A stretch of DNA of 64,000 bases from Paenibacillus cymbidii (GCF_004764705.1 NZ_SHLX01000005.1:1-64000); one strand, 5' to 3'; counted from the stretch's first letter, positions 27,353 to 36,719 are shown. A program made the numbers and translations. Notes: a model not told the origin generated them from the sequence alone.

Positions 27353-28435
27353 TCAATCGATGGTGGTAAATGTTTTGGGAGCGTGCGTCAATAACCGAAT
27401 GCCCGTCTCGGTCATGACAATATCGTCTTCGATGCGAACGCCGCCGAAGCCGGGCAAATAAATGCCGGGCTCGACCGTCATCGTCATGCCTGGCTCAAGC
27501 ACGGTATCGCATAACCGCGACAAGCGCGGCGACTCGTGAATTTCCATCCCGAAGCTATGTCCGGTGCCGTGGCCGAAACGATCGCCGTAACCGGCCTTCT
27601 CAATGAGATCCCGGGCCAGCGCATCGCCTTCCACGCCGGTCATGCCGGGCCGCAGCTTGTCGAGCACATTCAGCTGCGCTTCGAGCACAATGTCGTAAAT
27701 TTCCTTGTGTTTGGCATTCGGCTTGCCGAGCACGACCGTGCGGGTCAAGTCCGAACAATACCCCTTGTAATAGGCGCCGAAATCAAGCTTGACGAATTCG
27801 TTCGCCGCCAGCTTGCGATCGCTGGCTACGCCGTGCGGAAGCGCGGACCGTTCGCCGGAAGCGACAATCGTATCGAAGGAGGAGGAAGTGGCGCCGTTCT
27901 GGCGCATGTACATCTCCATCTCGAGCGCGATTTCCTTCTCGGTTACGCCGGGCTTCAGCTTGCCTTTGATCCACTCGAACGTGCGATCGGCCAGTTCCGC
28001 GGCTTCCGCAATGACGGCAAGCTCGCTTGCGTCCTTGATCATGCGCAGCTTATCGACCAGTTGGTCGGCCGGCACAAGTGTGATATCGGGCAACGCGTCG
28101 CCAAGCTTCCGGTATGTCCCGAACGAAACGTCCGCCTGTTCAAAAGCAAGCTGGCCAATGTGCGACTCCGCCAGCAGCTCTTTTACCGTTTCCCACGGGT
28201 TCGGCTTATGCTCGACGATTTCGTATCCGCTCGTTTCGGCGGCGGCCTGCGTCATGTAACGGAAGTCCGTCAAAAAGTACGACTTGTCCGCCGTTACCAG
28301 CACGTAGCCCGACGTACCGGTGAAACCGGTCAAATACCGCCGGTTGTGCCCGTTCGTGATTAGCGCCGCTTCCAGTTGGCCGCTCGCCATCGCCTGGCGC
28401 AGCCGGGCCAGTCGCTTCTGTTCCATGGCCATCAC
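27353..28435 (-). CDS. M24 aminopeptidase P family (Xaa-Pro peptidase, YqhT)
   Basis: Cytoplasmic metallopeptidase of 360 aa that removes residues next to proline. The N-terminal creatinase-like domain has [17 protein letters not shown]. The catalytic pita-bread domain has metal ligands in [17 protein letters not shown] (two Asp), [16 protein letters not shown] (His), [13 protein letters not shown] (Glu) and GVRIEDDIV (Glu). The start overlaps the aroQ stop, and ATG 28429 or 28435 could be used. It is followed by efp, as in Bacillus (yqhT-efp). Confidence 0.92.
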   Translation of the reverse strand: MMAMEQKRLARLRQAMASGQLEAALITNGHNRRYLTGFTGTSGYVLVTADKSYFLTDFRYMTQAAAETSGYEIVEHKPNPWETVKELLAESHIGQLAFEQADVSFGTYRKLGDALPDITLVPADQLVDKLRMIKDASELAVIAEAAELADRTFEWIKGKLKPGVTEKEIALEMEMYMRQNGATSSSFDTIVASGERSALPHGVASDRKLAANEFVKLDFGAYYKGYCSDLTRTVVLGKPNAKHKEIYDIVLEAQLNVLDKLRPGMTGVEGDALARDLIEKAGYGDRFGHGTGHSFGMEIHESPRLSRLCDTVLEPGMTMTVEPGIYLPGFGGVRIEDDIVMTETGIRLLTHAPKTFTTID

Positions 28436-28875
28436 CCGTTCTTCCGGAGTTGTTGAAGCAGCGCGAGCAAGCCAAGTTCATAGCTGTAAGCGCCAAAACC
28501 GCAGATCTGGCCGACGGCGACCGGCGCCAGCACCGATACATGGCGAAACGACTCCCGCTTGTGAATGTTCGACAAATGCACTTCGACCGTCGGCAACGAG
28601 ACGGAAGCGATCGCGTCGCGAATCGCGTAGCTGTAATGGGTGAACGCGCCGGGATTGATCAGGATGCCGTTCTTGGCGCCGAACGCAAGGTGGATGCTGT
28701 CGATCAACTCGCCTTCGTGATTCGACTGCATGATTTCCAGTTCGACCCCATGCTCTTCCGCCAGCCGCTCCAGCTTGCCGTTGATAGCCGCCAACGTTTC
28801 GGCGCCGTATACGCCGGGCTCGCGAATGCCGAGCATATTCAAATTCGGTCCGTGCAAGACGAGTATTTTCTCCAT
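28432..28875 (-). CDS. aroQ: 3-dehydroquinate dehydratase, type II
   Basis: Third step of the shikimate pathway. The 147-aa protein carries [20 protein letters not shown] with the active-site Tyr, the [10 protein letters not shown] segment, [16 protein letters not shown] and [15 protein letters not shown] (catalytic His). These are the full set of motifs for the dodecameric type II enzyme. ATG 28875 (MEKILVLHG) follows GAGGG; the frame extends to 28896. It overlaps the next peptidase gene, so aroQ-pepQ-efp-lysC may be one transcript. Confidence 0.95.
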   Translation of the reverse strand: MEKILVLHGPNLNMLGIREPGVYGAETLAAINGKLERLAEEHGVELEIMQSNHEGELIDSIHLAFGAKNGILINPGAFTHYSYAIRDAIASVSLPTVEVHLSNIHKRESFRHVSVLAPVAVGQICGFGAYSYELGLLALLQQLRKNG

Positions 28876-29036
28876 TGCAACCCTCATCCGGCCCATCGTT
28901 CGTGTTTAATGCCGCTTTCTCCAAACGGGCCAAAATGGGCACTCATAAGGCCCCGTTTACACACGCGTACAACATTTTACCATAACGGAGCGCCATTTGA
29001 GAAGCAGTTTTGCATTCCGGCGGCTTCCGAACCGAT

Positions 29037-29534
29037 TTACCGGGCTTGTCCGGCAGGCTCCCGCGCCCGTTCGTCGTTGAACTCCATGGCGATGGAATAG
29101 CCGATGAATACGCCCCACAGCAGGAACAAGCTGAGATCGGTAATGAGCCAATTGATGTTCATCGTCCAGAACGGCGTCGGCAGATTCAGCAGCGGCGCAA
29201 GCAAGCCGTAAATCACCAGCCACCAGATCAGCCCGTAAGATAACCCCATCCACGGCCCGACGACTTTGCCGAACAACAGCGCATACAGCAAGGAAGCCGC
29301 AATCGAGAACACGATAAACGCAACGAGGCCGAGCCCAATCCCCCATCCGCTTGTCAAATACGAGTGCCTGTAAAACGGCTCCAGCCAGAAGCCCGGTACA
29401 ATTTCGGTAAACTTCAGCCCGAACTCCGCGCACTTGAGCCCGCCCCAGATCAGTCCGGCAAAAAAGCCCAACGACAGCGCGTACCGCCATTTTTTGTCCA
29501 CGGGAAACCGAGTTGTTCGTTCCGCCATTTGCAT
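29037..29534 (-). CDS. yqhR: YqhR family membrane protein
   Basis: A 165-aa polytopic membrane protein with four hydrophobic segments: YALSLGFFAGLIWGGL, SGWGIGLGLVAFIVFSI, WMGLSYGLIWWLVIYGLL and LITDLSLFLLWGVFIGYSI. The pattern and the position between yqhQ and aroQ match B. subtilis yqhR. ATG 29534 is preferred (GGAAGG upstream); an in-frame ATG lies 15 bases earlier. Function is unknown. It is divergent from yqhQ. Confidence 0.85.
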   Translation of the reverse strand: MQMAERTTRFPVDKKWRYALSLGFFAGLIWGGLKCAEFGLKFTEIVPGFWLEPFYRHSYLTSGWGIGLGLVAFIVFSIAASLLYALLFGKVVGPWMGLSYGLIWWLVIYGLLAPLLNLPTPFWTMNINWLITDLSLFLLWGVFIGYSIAMEFNDERAREPAGQAR

Positions 29535-29727
29535 CCCTGCCTTCCACATGCGTCAATCGCGCCACTGGCCGCTTTCCCTCTAGTATGCGCCCGGTCGCGG
29601 CAGCCATATCCAGTTTCAAAGCCAGATTTTATCGCCAAGCGGAATTTGTTTTTCCTTGCCGCTTGGAGAGACTTATAAATTCCGATGTGGTAAAATAGAA
29701 AATATCCCTCATAAGAAGAAGGTGAGC

Positions 29728-30666
29728 ATGGAAATGTCGCAGCAAGCCAGTGTTTATGGCGGTCAGGCAGTCGTCGAAGGAGTCATGTTCGCCGGCAAAT
29801 CGGTGCACGTGACGGCAGTCCGCCGCAAAAATAACGAAATCACGTTCCTGGAAGTGCCGAAGGAAGACAAGGTGTGGCTGAACCGGCTCAAAAAGATACC
29901 GTTTATTCGCGGCATCGTCGCGATTGTGGAAGCAAGCGCCAAAGGCTCTAAGCATCTGACCTATTCGGCTGAAGCGTACGCGGAGGACGAGAATCCGGAC
30001 GCCGCGAAGAAACCGGAGAAACCGACGCTGGCCGGCAATCTGGCCTTGTACCTTGGCGTTGCGGTGATCGGCGTGTTGTCGCTCATTTTTGGCAAACTCA
30101 TTTTTACGCTCGTTCCCGCCGCGGTTGAAGACGTGTTGTTCCGCAACAGCTTCGACAACCAGTTCCTGCACACGCTCGTCGAAGGCCTGATCAAAATCGT
30201 GTTTTTGTGCGTTTACATTTATATCATTTCGCTGACGCCGATGATTAAACGGTTGTTTCAGTATCACGGCGCCGAGCATAAAGTGATCAGCGCCTATGAA
30301 GCAGGCGTCGATCTGACCGTGCCGAACGTGCAGCGATTCAGCACCTTGCATTATCGCTGCGGCAGCAGCTTCATCATTTTTACCGTGCTGCTGGGCGTCA
30401 TTATTTATTCATTCTTCCACTACGATTCCCTCGCCGAACGCATGCTGCAACGCATTCTTCTGCTGCCGGTTGTAATCGGCGTCTCGTATGAAGTGCTGCG
30501 CTTTACGAATTCGCTGCGGGACACGCCGGTGCTTCGCTATTTGGGATATCCCGGCCTGTGGCTGCAGAAACTGACGACGAAGGAACCGGAAGACGCGCAA
30601 GTGGAAGTATCGATTGCGTCGTTCAACCGGATGCGCGAGATAGACCGCGGTTCGTTCGTTTCCTGA
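29728..30666 (+). CDS. yqhQ: YqhQ family protein (DUF1385)
   Basis: A 312-aa membrane protein with the DUF1385 signature: YGGQAVVEGVMFAGKS near the N terminus, IPFIRGIVAIVE, LFQYHGAEHKVISAYEAG (metal-binding-like His/Glu), STLHYRCGSSFII and PGLWLQKLTTKEPED. About four to five membrane helices lie at about 105-240. The family is described as a predicted metal-dependent membrane enzyme; no precise role is known. ATG 29728 follows AGAAGGTGAGC. It is transcribed with yqhP (52 bp apart). Confidence 0.92.
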   Translation: MEMSQQASVYGGQAVVEGVMFAGKSVHVTAVRRKNNEITFLEVPKEDKVWLNRLKKIPFIRGIVAIVEASAKGSKHLTYSAEAYAEDENPDAAKKPEKPTLAGNLALYLGVAVIGVLSLIFGKLIFTLVPAAVEDVLFRNSFDNQFLHTLVEGLIKIVFLCVYIYIISLTPMIKRLFQYHGAEHKVISAYEAGVDLTVPNVQRFSTLHYRCGSSFIIFTVLLGVIIYSFFHYDSLAERMLQRILLLPVVIGVSYEVLRFTNSLRDTPVLRYLGYPGLWLQKLTTKEPEDAQVEVSIASFNRMREIDRGSFVS

Positions 30667-30718
30667 GAGCGGCCGCGAACCGCAAGCTTTACCAGTCCAG
30701 ACCGAGGAGGGCTTTCAA

Positions 30719-30997
30719 ATGAGACGAACGACATTGTCGGTGGGGCAAATCATTATTTTCGCGCTGCTGGCGCTCGGCATTTTGACCGCGCTCGTAAGGA
30801 ACCCGATTGTTTATCTGATCCCGATTGTGATTTTCGGGACGATTTACTACTTCTACAAAAATCCGCCCAACCGAAGGCGCGGCAAACAAACGGTATTTAT
30901 GCCGAAGTCGTCCTCGCGCGAGAAGAAACGGCCCACCACGTTCCGCGTCATTCCCGGCAACAAACTTGACGACGACGATAAACCCCGTTATCACTGA
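30719..30997 (+). CDS. yqhP: Small membrane protein in the yqhP position (SA1362-like)
   Basis: A 92-aa protein with two adjacent hydrophobic segments (IIIFALLALGILTALV and VYLIPIVIFGTIYYFY) and then a basic, disordered tail (PPNRRRGKQT... to DDDDKPRYH). ATG 30719 follows GAGGAGGG. By place, layout and size it corresponds to the SA1362/YqhP family, though it is shorter than the B. subtilis protein. Function is unknown. A terminator follows at 31012. Confidence 0.7.
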   Translation: MRRTTLSVGQIIIFALLALGILTALVRNPIVYLIPIVIFGTIYYFYKNPPNRRRGKQTVFMPKSSSREKKRPTTFRVIPGNKLDDDDKPRYH

Positions 30998-31011
30998 TAC
31001 GAGGCAACAGG

Positions 31012-31044
31012 CAAGGCGCCGCGGGAACGGCGCCTTTTTGTTTT
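31012..31044 (+). terminator. Terminator after yqhQ-yqhP
   Basis: AAGGCGCCG / CGGCGCCTTTTTGTTTT forms a short GC-rich stem with a T-run. It lies 15 bp after the yqhP stop, on the plus strand. Confidence 0.85.
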
Positions 31045-31064
31045 GCATGAATATGGCGAGACGA

Positions 31065-32054
31065 TCAAATCTTGTGGACGCCGCCCCATTTGGCCGCCAT
31101 CGCCACATAGGTTTGGTACGACCACGCTTGAAAAAATTTGCTTGCAGCGCGAACGCCGGATTCGAACAGCAAACTGCTTTCTTCTTTGCTCAGATCGAAG
31201 TCGGTCGTACGTACGCCCATCGTCGATATTTTGATCGTGCGAAACTCGTTATGCTTCTCAATAAATCGTTCGTCGTGCGCATCCATCATCGTGGTGAACA
31301 TCGCCTGAAGCATCGACAACGGACCGCCGATGTGCCGCGGCTTCTGCGCGGCGCGCCCGACAAGCTGGAAGCCGATCGTTGGCGTCGGCCGCCGGTCGCG
31401 GTTCAGTCCGTGCTGCTCGTCGTCGAAAATCCATAGTGGAAAGTTGCTCAGCACGCCACCATCGACAATATAAATATCGGTATCCAGATTGGATACGAGC
31501 GGCGACGTTTTGCGAAACGTTTTTTTGCGGTGAATGACGACCGGGTCGAAAAAAAACGGCAGGCTTGCGCTCATCCGCACCGCCCGGGCAACGGTCAACT
31601 GCAACGGGTCGATGCCGTATTTGGCAATATCGTCCGGCAGCACCAGCAGCTTGCCTTGGGAAATGTCGGACGCGATGATACGCAGCTGCTGCGGGCGCAA
31701 ATCGCCGAAGGTGCGGATGCCTTTGGCCGCAAGCAGTCGCTCGATCCACGTTTCCAATGGATCGCCGGAATACAGCCCCTTTTTCAACAGCAGTCTGACG
31801 GCAGGGCCGACCACTTTGACGCTCGAAAGCATCGACTGGCCCATAAACGTCGCAAACGGCGTTTGTTCGATTATCGCGCGCAGTTGTTCCCCGTCGTAGC
31901 CTGCCGCAAGCAGCGACGCGACGATCGCTCCCGACGACGTTCCCGCCACGTTATGGAACTGAAACCCGCGTTGCTCCGCTACCGTAATCGCACCCGTCAG
32001 CGCAATTCCTTTCACACCGCCGCCCTGAAATACCGCATTGACTTGCACCCGCAT
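31065..32054 (-). CDS. yqhO: Patatin-like phospholipase (YqhO)
   Basis: Acyl hydrolase of the patatin family, 329 aa. It has the oxyanion loop QGGGVKGIAL (residues 9-18), the nucleophile elbow AGTSSGAIVA (Ser about 40), and the catalytic Asp in IVDGGVLSNFPLW. ATG 32054 (MRVQVNAVF) follows a G-rich ribosome site; the frame stays open to 32270, but that would add residues unlike the family. B. subtilis yqhO holds the same place next to mntR. The physiological lipid substrate is unknown. Confidence 0.88.
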   Translation of the reverse strand: MRVQVNAVFQGGGVKGIALTGAITVAEQRGFQFHNVAGTSSGAIVASLLAAGYDGEQLRAIIEQTPFATFMGQSMLSSVKVVGPAVRLLLKKGLYSGDPLETWIERLLAAKGIRTFGDLRPQQLRIIASDISQGKLLVLPDDIAKYGIDPLQLTVARAVRMSASLPFFFDPVVIHRKKTFRKTSPLVSNLDTDIYIVDGGVLSNFPLWIFDDEQHGLNRDRRPTPTIGFQLVGRAAQKPRHIGGPLSMLQAMFTTMMDAHDERFIEKHNEFRTIKISTMGVRTTDFDLSKEESSLLFESGVRAASKFFQAWSYQTYVAMAAKWGGVHKI

Positions 32055-32128
32055 CTCCCCCCGCCGTCTTGCTGCGGCTTGCGCCTTCCTAACGTGTATG
32101 CGGACGCGGGTTGTTCGTATGCAACCAT

Positions 32129-32169
32129 GAAAAAACCGGCCTGCCTTCTTGCGGCACAACCGGCTGTTC
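32129..32169 (-). terminator. Terminator of mntR
   Basis: On the minus strand AGCCGGTTGTGCC...GGCAGGCCGGTTTTTTC forms a stem ending in six T residues. It lies 11 bp downstream of the mntR stop and upstream of yqhO. Confidence 0.8.
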
Positions 32170-32179
32170 ATTCGTTTTT

Positions 32180-32602
32180 CTATTCCATTTCCAATTCGCT
32201 GCGTACTTGCTTTAATTGTTCTTCCCGCGATGGATCGCGGCGGAAATATTCGACCAGCGACTCGATGCACGTAATCGAATCCCAGCTCAAGTGATGTTCG
32301 ATGCCTTCCACGTCTTTATAAATATTCTCGTCCTGCACCCCGATTGTCGTCAAAAATTGCTCCAGCAAATGATGGCGCTCGACCAGCCGTTTGCCCATTT
32401 TTTTGCCTTTGGTCGTCAGGATCAAGCCGCGATATTTCTCATAAATCAAGTATTTGTCCTTGTCCAGCTTCTGTATCATCTTGGTGACGGAAGACGGATG
32501 AACCTCCAGACCTTCGGCGATGTCGGATACGCGGGCGTACCCCTTCTCGTCGATCAGCTTGTAGATTCGCTCCAAATAATCTTCCATGCTTGGCGTCGCC
32601 AA
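32180..32602 (-). CDS. mntR: Manganese-responsive repressor MntR (TTG start)
   Basis: DtxR-family metalloregulator (140 aa) that represses manganese uptake when Mn(II) is bound. It has the winged [23 protein letters not shown] and the metal-site residues in [13 protein letters not shown] and [10 protein letters not shown] (Glu, His, His). The start is unusual: TTG 32602 gives (M)[16 protein letters not shown], which aligns with the B. subtilis start (MTTPSMEMYIEQIY), and GTGGAGGGA lies in front. The first internal ATG (MEDY) would cut off conserved residues. No Mn transporter gene is seen nearby. Confidence 0.93.
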   Translation of the reverse strand: MATPSMEDYLERIYKLIDEKGYARVSDIAEGLEVHPSSVTKMIQKLDKDKYLIYEKYRGLILTTKGKKMGKRLVERHHLLEQFLTTIGVQDENIYKDVEGIEHHLSWDSITCIESLVEYFRRDPSREEQLKQVRSELEME

Positions 32603-32790
32603 TATAATCCCTCCACTCAAACTACTCTTGTATGATAAACGATTTACCAGTAACAAGCAAGCAGACCGCCCGCTCATTCCGCCTCGCAAGTTTCCGGTTA
32701 TTTCCTGCCGCTGTCCAAGCAAACGCCCAAGCAAACGAATGCCCGCAGGCATCTGTTATAAGCAAACACGCAAAAGAGGTGTCGGCCCGG

Positions 32791-33165
32791 ATGGCGGTTT
32801 ATGTATACTCGACAGGCTCGATTCGCAAGCCGCGCGGCAGAACGGCACGCTTGCGCATCACAGTCAACAATCGCTCGATGAGGGCGGAAGCCGCCAATGT
32901 GATCGTCTGGAATACGGCCGAATCGCCAAAATCGGTGGCGGAAATGTTCTCGACTACACTCGCCGCAAACACGACATACGATCAGGAAGTTGCGGTCGAC
33001 GATTCGTTCGATCAGTTCGAGGTGGAGGTTCGGTTGTCCTGCAGACACATGGCTCCCGTCGTCATGCTGCATACGCCGCTCGACTTGCCCGGAGAGCCGG
33101 AAATCGCGCAAGTGCTGACAGCAGGCGATTTGTTCGCCGACTTTGCGGAGGCGGAGAACGTGTGA
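32791..33165 (+). CDS. Small hypothetical protein
   Basis: A 124-aa soluble protein (MAVYVYSTGSIRKPRG to DLFADFAEAENV). It is rich in beta-prone sequence (ARLRITVNNRSMRAEAANVIVW, FEVEVRLSCRHMAPVVML) and looks like a single beta-sandwich domain. There is no signal peptide or membrane segment. ATG 32791 has AGAGGTG 10 bases upstream. I do not recognise the family; codon use matches its neighbours. It stands alone, divergent from mntR and followed by a terminator shared with ccdA. Confidence 0.6.
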   Translation: MAVYVYSTGSIRKPRGRTARLRITVNNRSMRAEAANVIVWNTAESPKSVAEMFSTTLAANTTYDQEVAVDDSFDQFEVEVRLSCRHMAPVVMLHTPLDLPGEPEIAQVLTAGDLFADFAEAENV

Positions 33166-33188
33166 ATCGTGCCCGTAAACGTAAACAA

Positions 33189-33227
33189 ACAAGCCCCTGC
33201 GCCGGTTGCGGCAAGAGGCTTGTTTTG
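33189..33227. terminator. Terminator between the hypothetical gene and ccdA
   Basis: ACAAGCC...GCGCCGGTTGCGGC...GGCTTGTTTTG forms a stem-loop with T residues on the plus strand and A/T symmetry on the other side. It lies between two convergent genes (stops at 33165 and 33236). Confidence 0.75.
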
Positions 33228-33235
33228 CCGGGGGG

Positions 33236-33949
33236 CTAAAATTTGAGCCACTCCGGCGTTATTTTGTTCAGCCAGATCGTAATTTGCGTCATTTGGCCGG
33301 TGAACAGCAGAATCGCGATCACAATCATCAGCACGCCGCTGATTTTCATGAGCAAGTTCGAATAGCGCAAAATCCACTTGGTCGAACCGATAAAAAACGC
33401 AAGTAGAAAAAACGGAATGGCGAATCCAAGCGAATACGCCAGCATAAGCGGAAACCACGTGCCCGGTTCGGTCGCCGCAATCGACAAGATACTGCCGAGA
33501 ATCGGGCCGACGCACGGCGACCAGCCGGCGGCGAAGCCCATGCCAATCAGCACGGAGCCCAAATAACCGGCGGGCTTCCACTTGAATTGGAATTTGCGTT
33601 CGCGAAGCAGCCATTGCGGCTGGAAGACGCCGAGCATGAACAGACCCATCAGCAAGATGAGCAGCGCCGCCAGTTGGCGGATCAAATCGCGGTAATCGAA
33701 CAGCAGGTTGCCGATCAGCCCCGCTCCCATGCCGAGGAAAATAAAAACGATTGTAAAACCGGCAATAAAAGCAAGCGAATGAGTGAGCGTTCGGAACCTG
33801 ACACCGGCGTTCGCTCCTCCTGCCTTGATCTCTCCTACTGAAATGCCCGTGATATAAGAGAGATAAGAAGGATAGAGTGGCAGGCAGCACGGCGAAACGA
33901 AGGAAGCGAATCCGGCCCAGAATGCGATCCACAGGTTAGCTTCTTGCAT
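33236..33949 (-). CDS. ccdA: Cytochrome c biogenesis protein CcdA
   Basis: A 237-aa membrane thiol-disulfide transporter that passes electrons from cytoplasmic thioredoxin to the outside. It serves cytochrome c maturation and spore development (in B. subtilis through StoA). It has six hydrophobic segments and the two redox Cys regions FVSPCCLPLYPSYLSY and GWSPCVGPILGS. The length equals that of B. subtilis CcdA. AAAGGAG precedes the ATG. It is upstream of no other thiol gene here; the zinc transporter genes start 66 bp away on the same strand. Confidence 0.93.
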   Translation of the reverse strand: MQEANLWIAFWAGFASFVSPCCLPLYPSYLSYITGISVGEIKAGGANAGVRFRTLTHSLAFIAGFTIVFIFLGMGAGLIGNLLFDYRDLIRQLAALLILLMGLFMLGVFQPQWLLRERKFQFKWKPAGYLGSVLIGMGFAAGWSPCVGPILGSILSIAATEPGTWFPLMLAYSLGFAIPFFLLAFFIGSTKWILRYSNLLMKISGVLMIVIAILLFTGQMTQITIWLNKITPEWLKF

Positions 33950-34015
33950 AAACGGACTCCTTTAAGAGGTGACTTGCAGGTCGGCGTCATGAGCGGCAAG
34001 AACACGAACCTTGCG

Positions 34016-34822
34016 TTAACGGAACCGCCAGCGCCGTCCCGTCAACAGCGCCAGCACCAGCACGGCGATCAGCATCAGCACCACAGTGGCGCCTGGCGCC
34101 AGGTTCCAGATTCCGGCACAGGACAAGCCGCCGATGACGGCGATCTCGGATACGATGACGGCAATGCCGACCGAGTGCCTGAAGCTGCGGCCAAGCGTCA
34201 GGCTGACCGCTACCGGAATCGTCAACAGCGAAGAAACGAGAAGGGCGCCGACAATTTTGATCGATACGCCGATCACGAGCGCCGTCAACACCGTGATAAG
34301 CCGGTTGTAGAAGGCAAGCGGCAAGCCGCTTACACCGGCGGCATCCTCGTCGAACAGCATCAGGAACATTTCCTTGAAATTGAACAGCACCGTAAGAAGC
34401 ACAAGCGCCGTTACGCCGAGTACAAGCCACAGGTCCGAGCTGTCGAGCGTGTAGATGCTGCCGAAAAAGTAGCTCATCACGTTCATCGTAAATCCTTTGC
34501 CGAGCGAAAACAGGAACGTCGCCAGCGCAACGCCGCCTGACATAATAACGGCGATAGAAAGCTCGGCATACGTTTTGTACGCTTTGCGCAGCCATTCGAT
34601 GCCGAAAGACGCAACAACGGCGACGACCAACCCGACGAAGGTCGGGTAAATATTCATCAGGAAACCGATCGCCACGCCGGCAATCGATACGTGAGCCAAC
34701 GTATCGCCAATCATGGAAAGCCGGCGCAGTACGAGAAAGATGCCCATGAGCGGCGCGGTAAGACCGATCAATAGGCCGCCAATCAGCGCCCGCTGAAAAA
34801 ACGGCTCCAAAAAAATATCCAC
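34016..34822 (-). CDS. znuB: Zinc ABC transporter permease (GTG start)
   Basis: A 268-aa membrane permease of the ABC-3 (ZnuB/AdcB/MntB) family with about eight helices. Marker segments are IGGLLIGLTAPLMGIFLVLRR, MIGDTLAHVSIAGVAIG and VSIKIVGALLVSSLLTIPVA. GTG 34822 is taken as the start (GTGGATATTTTT, MDIFLEP) with a GAGGGAGAG ribosome site. It lies 16 bp after the ATPase gene and ends the operon znuA-znuC-znuB. Zinc rather than manganese is inferred from the Zur boxes and the His-rich binding protein. Confidence 0.9.
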   Translation of the reverse strand: MDIFLEPFFQRALIGGLLIGLTAPLMGIFLVLRRLSMIGDTLAHVSIAGVAIGFLMNIYPTFVGLVVAVVASFGIEWLRKAYKTYAELSIAVIMSGGVALATFLFSLGKGFTMNVMSYFFGSIYTLDSSDLWLVLGVTALVLLTVLFNFKEMFLMLFDEDAAGVSGLPLAFYNRLITVLTALVIGVSIKIVGALLVSSLLTIPVAVSLTLGRSFRHSVGIAVIVSEIAVIGGLSCAGIWNLAPGATVVLMLIAVLVLALLTGRRWRFR

Positions 34823-34838
34823 GCTCGTTCTCTCTCCC

Positions 34839-35630
34839 TCAGGTAACTTCCTCGCGTTCCCGGCGCCGGAACTCGGCCAGCGTGTGCGCCAAACTCGTTT
34901 CGCCGCAATCTTCCGGATTGTGTGTATGTTTGATATAAAATTTAAGCTTGCCGGCCGTCTTCACGGGGTCTTCGCCGATGTACGACTTCAGCATGTCAAG
35001 ATCGTGCGAAACCATAAGCAGCGTCATGTGGTGATGCTGGTGCATGTGGCGGATGAGCTTAAAAAAGTTTGCCTGCGTCTCGGCGTCGATACCGACGGTA
35101 GGCTCGTCAAGGATGAGCAAGTCCGGATTGCCGACCAGCGCCCGCGCCAAAAACGTGCGCTGCTGCTGCCCGCCGGACAGTTGCCCGACTTTGCGCGCGG
35201 CCAAATCTTCGATGCCCATCACTTCCATCGCTTCCGCGCATTTGCGCCGATCGTCAGGAGTCACGCGGCGAAACATTTTTTTGCGCCCGTATAACCCGGA
35301 CAACACGACCTCTCCGACGGTGGCCGGAAATAGCGGGTTGAATGCATTTTTTTGCGGCACATAACCGATGCGCTCCCAGTCGCGAAACTTGTCCAGCGGC
35401 TCGTCAAAAAGCTTGACAACTCCGCTTGTCGGTTTCAGCAGACCGACGATAAGCCGAAGCAGCGTCGTTTTGCCGGCTCCGTTCGCGCCGACCAACCCAA
35501 CAAAGTCGCGCTCCAAAATATGCAGGTCGATGCCGCCTATGACCGGCTTCCGGTCGAAAGCAAACGTCACGTTGTCCAGCGTCACGACGTGCCGATGGCA
35601 ATCTGTTTGCGAATTTTTCCGTACCGCCAT
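34839..35630 (-). CDS. znuC: Zinc ABC transporter ATP-binding protein
   Basis: A 263-aa ABC ATPase with Walker A (GANGAGKTTLLRL, about 45-57), the Q-loop PQKNAFNP, the signature LSGGQQQRTFLARAL, Walker B (LLILDEPTVGID) and the H-loop SHD. The C terminus has HTHNPEDCGE, a His/Cys-containing tail that could bind metal. It lies between the binding-protein gene (75 bp) and the permease gene (16 bp). Confidence 0.93.
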   Translation of the reverse strand: MAVRKNSQTDCHRHVVTLDNVTFAFDRKPVIGGIDLHILERDFVGLVGANGAGKTTLLRLIVGLLKPTSGVVKLFDEPLDKFRDWERIGYVPQKNAFNPLFPATVGEVVLSGLYGRKKMFRRVTPDDRRKCAEAMEVMGIEDLAARKVGQLSGGQQQRTFLARALVGNPDLLILDEPTVGIDAETQANFFKLIRHMHQHHHMTLLMVSHDLDMLKSYIGEDPVKTAGKLKFYIKHTHNPEDCGETSLAHTLAEFRRREREEVT

Positions 35631-35705
35631 CCGAACATCCCCCCGCTTCCTTGCGCCGCGGTTGCCGCCAGTTGCGGCGCGGCAAGCCCGTTCCCGAATC
35701 TCTTC

Positions 35706-36662
35706 TTATTGTAAAGCTTTGCGCAAATTTTGCAAATTGTTCTCCATGACGCTGAAGTAGTCTTCGCCGTTCTTTTGCTGCTCGTCGGTTAACCCTTCCA
35801 ACGGATTCAATACGGCCGTCCCTACCTTGGCGTCTTTGGCCAGCGTTTTGGCCAGTTTATCGGAAACCAATTCCTCGAAAAAGATCGTCGTTACCCCATT
35901 ATCTTTCACGAACGCGTTGATCCGCTTCAAATCTTGCGCCGTCGGCTCGGCGTCGGGAGATACCCCCATGATCGCTTTCTGTGTCAGCCCGTATTCCCGG
36001 CACAGATACTCGAACGCCCGATGCGAGACAACGATCTCTTTTTTGCTCGTCTGGGCAAGCTCTTTCTTGAACTTGGCGTCAAGCTCGTCGAAGCGTTGCG
36101 CCAGTTGGGCGAAGTTCGCTTCATAGTCCGCCTCGTTGGCGGGATCGGCGGCGACGAAGGCATTTTTAATCGTTTCCGCCATTTTTTTGGCGTTTGGCGG
36201 ACTGAGCCAGGCATGCGGGTCGTAACCTTCGGCATGGTTGTGGCCGTGGTCTGCTTCCTTGCCGAGCCCCTCCTCCTCGTCATCCGAGGAAGGGATCAGC
36301 GCCAGCCCCTGGCTTGCTTCGACAATACGGACGGAAGCATCCTTCGGCATGCTCTGAAGCAAATCCGGCACCCACGCCTCGAAGCCGGCTCCTTGATAGA
36401 CGAAAAGCTGCGACTTGTTAATCAGGCTGACATCGCGGCTCTTGGGCGACCAATCGTGCGGCTCGACGCCGGCCGGGACAAGATTCACCACGTGCGCATG
36501 ATCGCCGCCAATCTGAACGGCAAAGTAGTAGAGCGGATAAAAGCTGGTGACAACATTCGTTTTGCCGTCGACAGGCTTGGCGCTGCCGGCCGTGCAAGCG
36601 GAAAGCAGCGAAACCAGCGATATGGCTGCGGCCAAAGCAATACCGGTAAACCATCGTTTCAT
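35706..36662 (-). CDS. znuA: Zinc-binding lipoprotein of the ABC transporter
   Basis: Extracellular solute-binding lipoprotein (318 aa) of the ZnuA/AdcA cluster A-I family. It has the signal and lipobox LVSLLSACTAG (Cys about 23), then metal-site His in NLVPAGVEPHDWSP. An acidic, His-rich loop DDEEEGLGKEADHGHNHAEG typical of zinc proteins follows, then YDPHAWLSPPN, VSHRAFEYLCREYGL and TTIFFEELVSDKLA. ATG 36662 follows AAAGGAT. It is first in the operon, with a TTGACA/TATAAT promoter and two Zur-box-like sites upstream. Confidence 0.92.
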   Translation of the reverse strand: MKRWFTGIALAAAISLVSLLSACTAGSAKPVDGKTNVVTSFYPLYYFAVQIGGDHAHVVNLVPAGVEPHDWSPKSRDVSLINKSQLFVYQGAGFEAWVPDLLQSMPKDASVRIVEASQGLALIPSSDDEEEGLGKEADHGHNHAEGYDPHAWLSPPNAKKMAETIKNAFVAADPANEADYEANFAQLAQRFDELDAKFKKELAQTSKKEIVVSHRAFEYLCREYGLTQKAIMGVSPDAEPTAQDLKRINAFVKDNGVTTIFFEELVSDKLAKTLAKDAKVGTAVLNPLEGLTDEQQKNGEDYFSVMENNLQNLRKALQ

Positions 36663-36689
36663 GAATGAATCCTTTCTCACGACACAGGT

Positions 36690-36710
36690 TAATCGTAATC
36701 TTTATTATTT
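36690..36710 (-). promoter_or_regulatory. Zur box 2 (near znuA transcription start)
   Basis: TAATCGTAAT-C-TTTATTATTT fits the Bacillus Zur box (AAATCGTAAT-N-ATTACGATTT) well on the left half and in 7 of 10 on the right. It lies just downstream of the -10 box, where binding would block transcription. Confidence 0.6.
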
Positions 36711-36719
36711 TCAAGCCTG

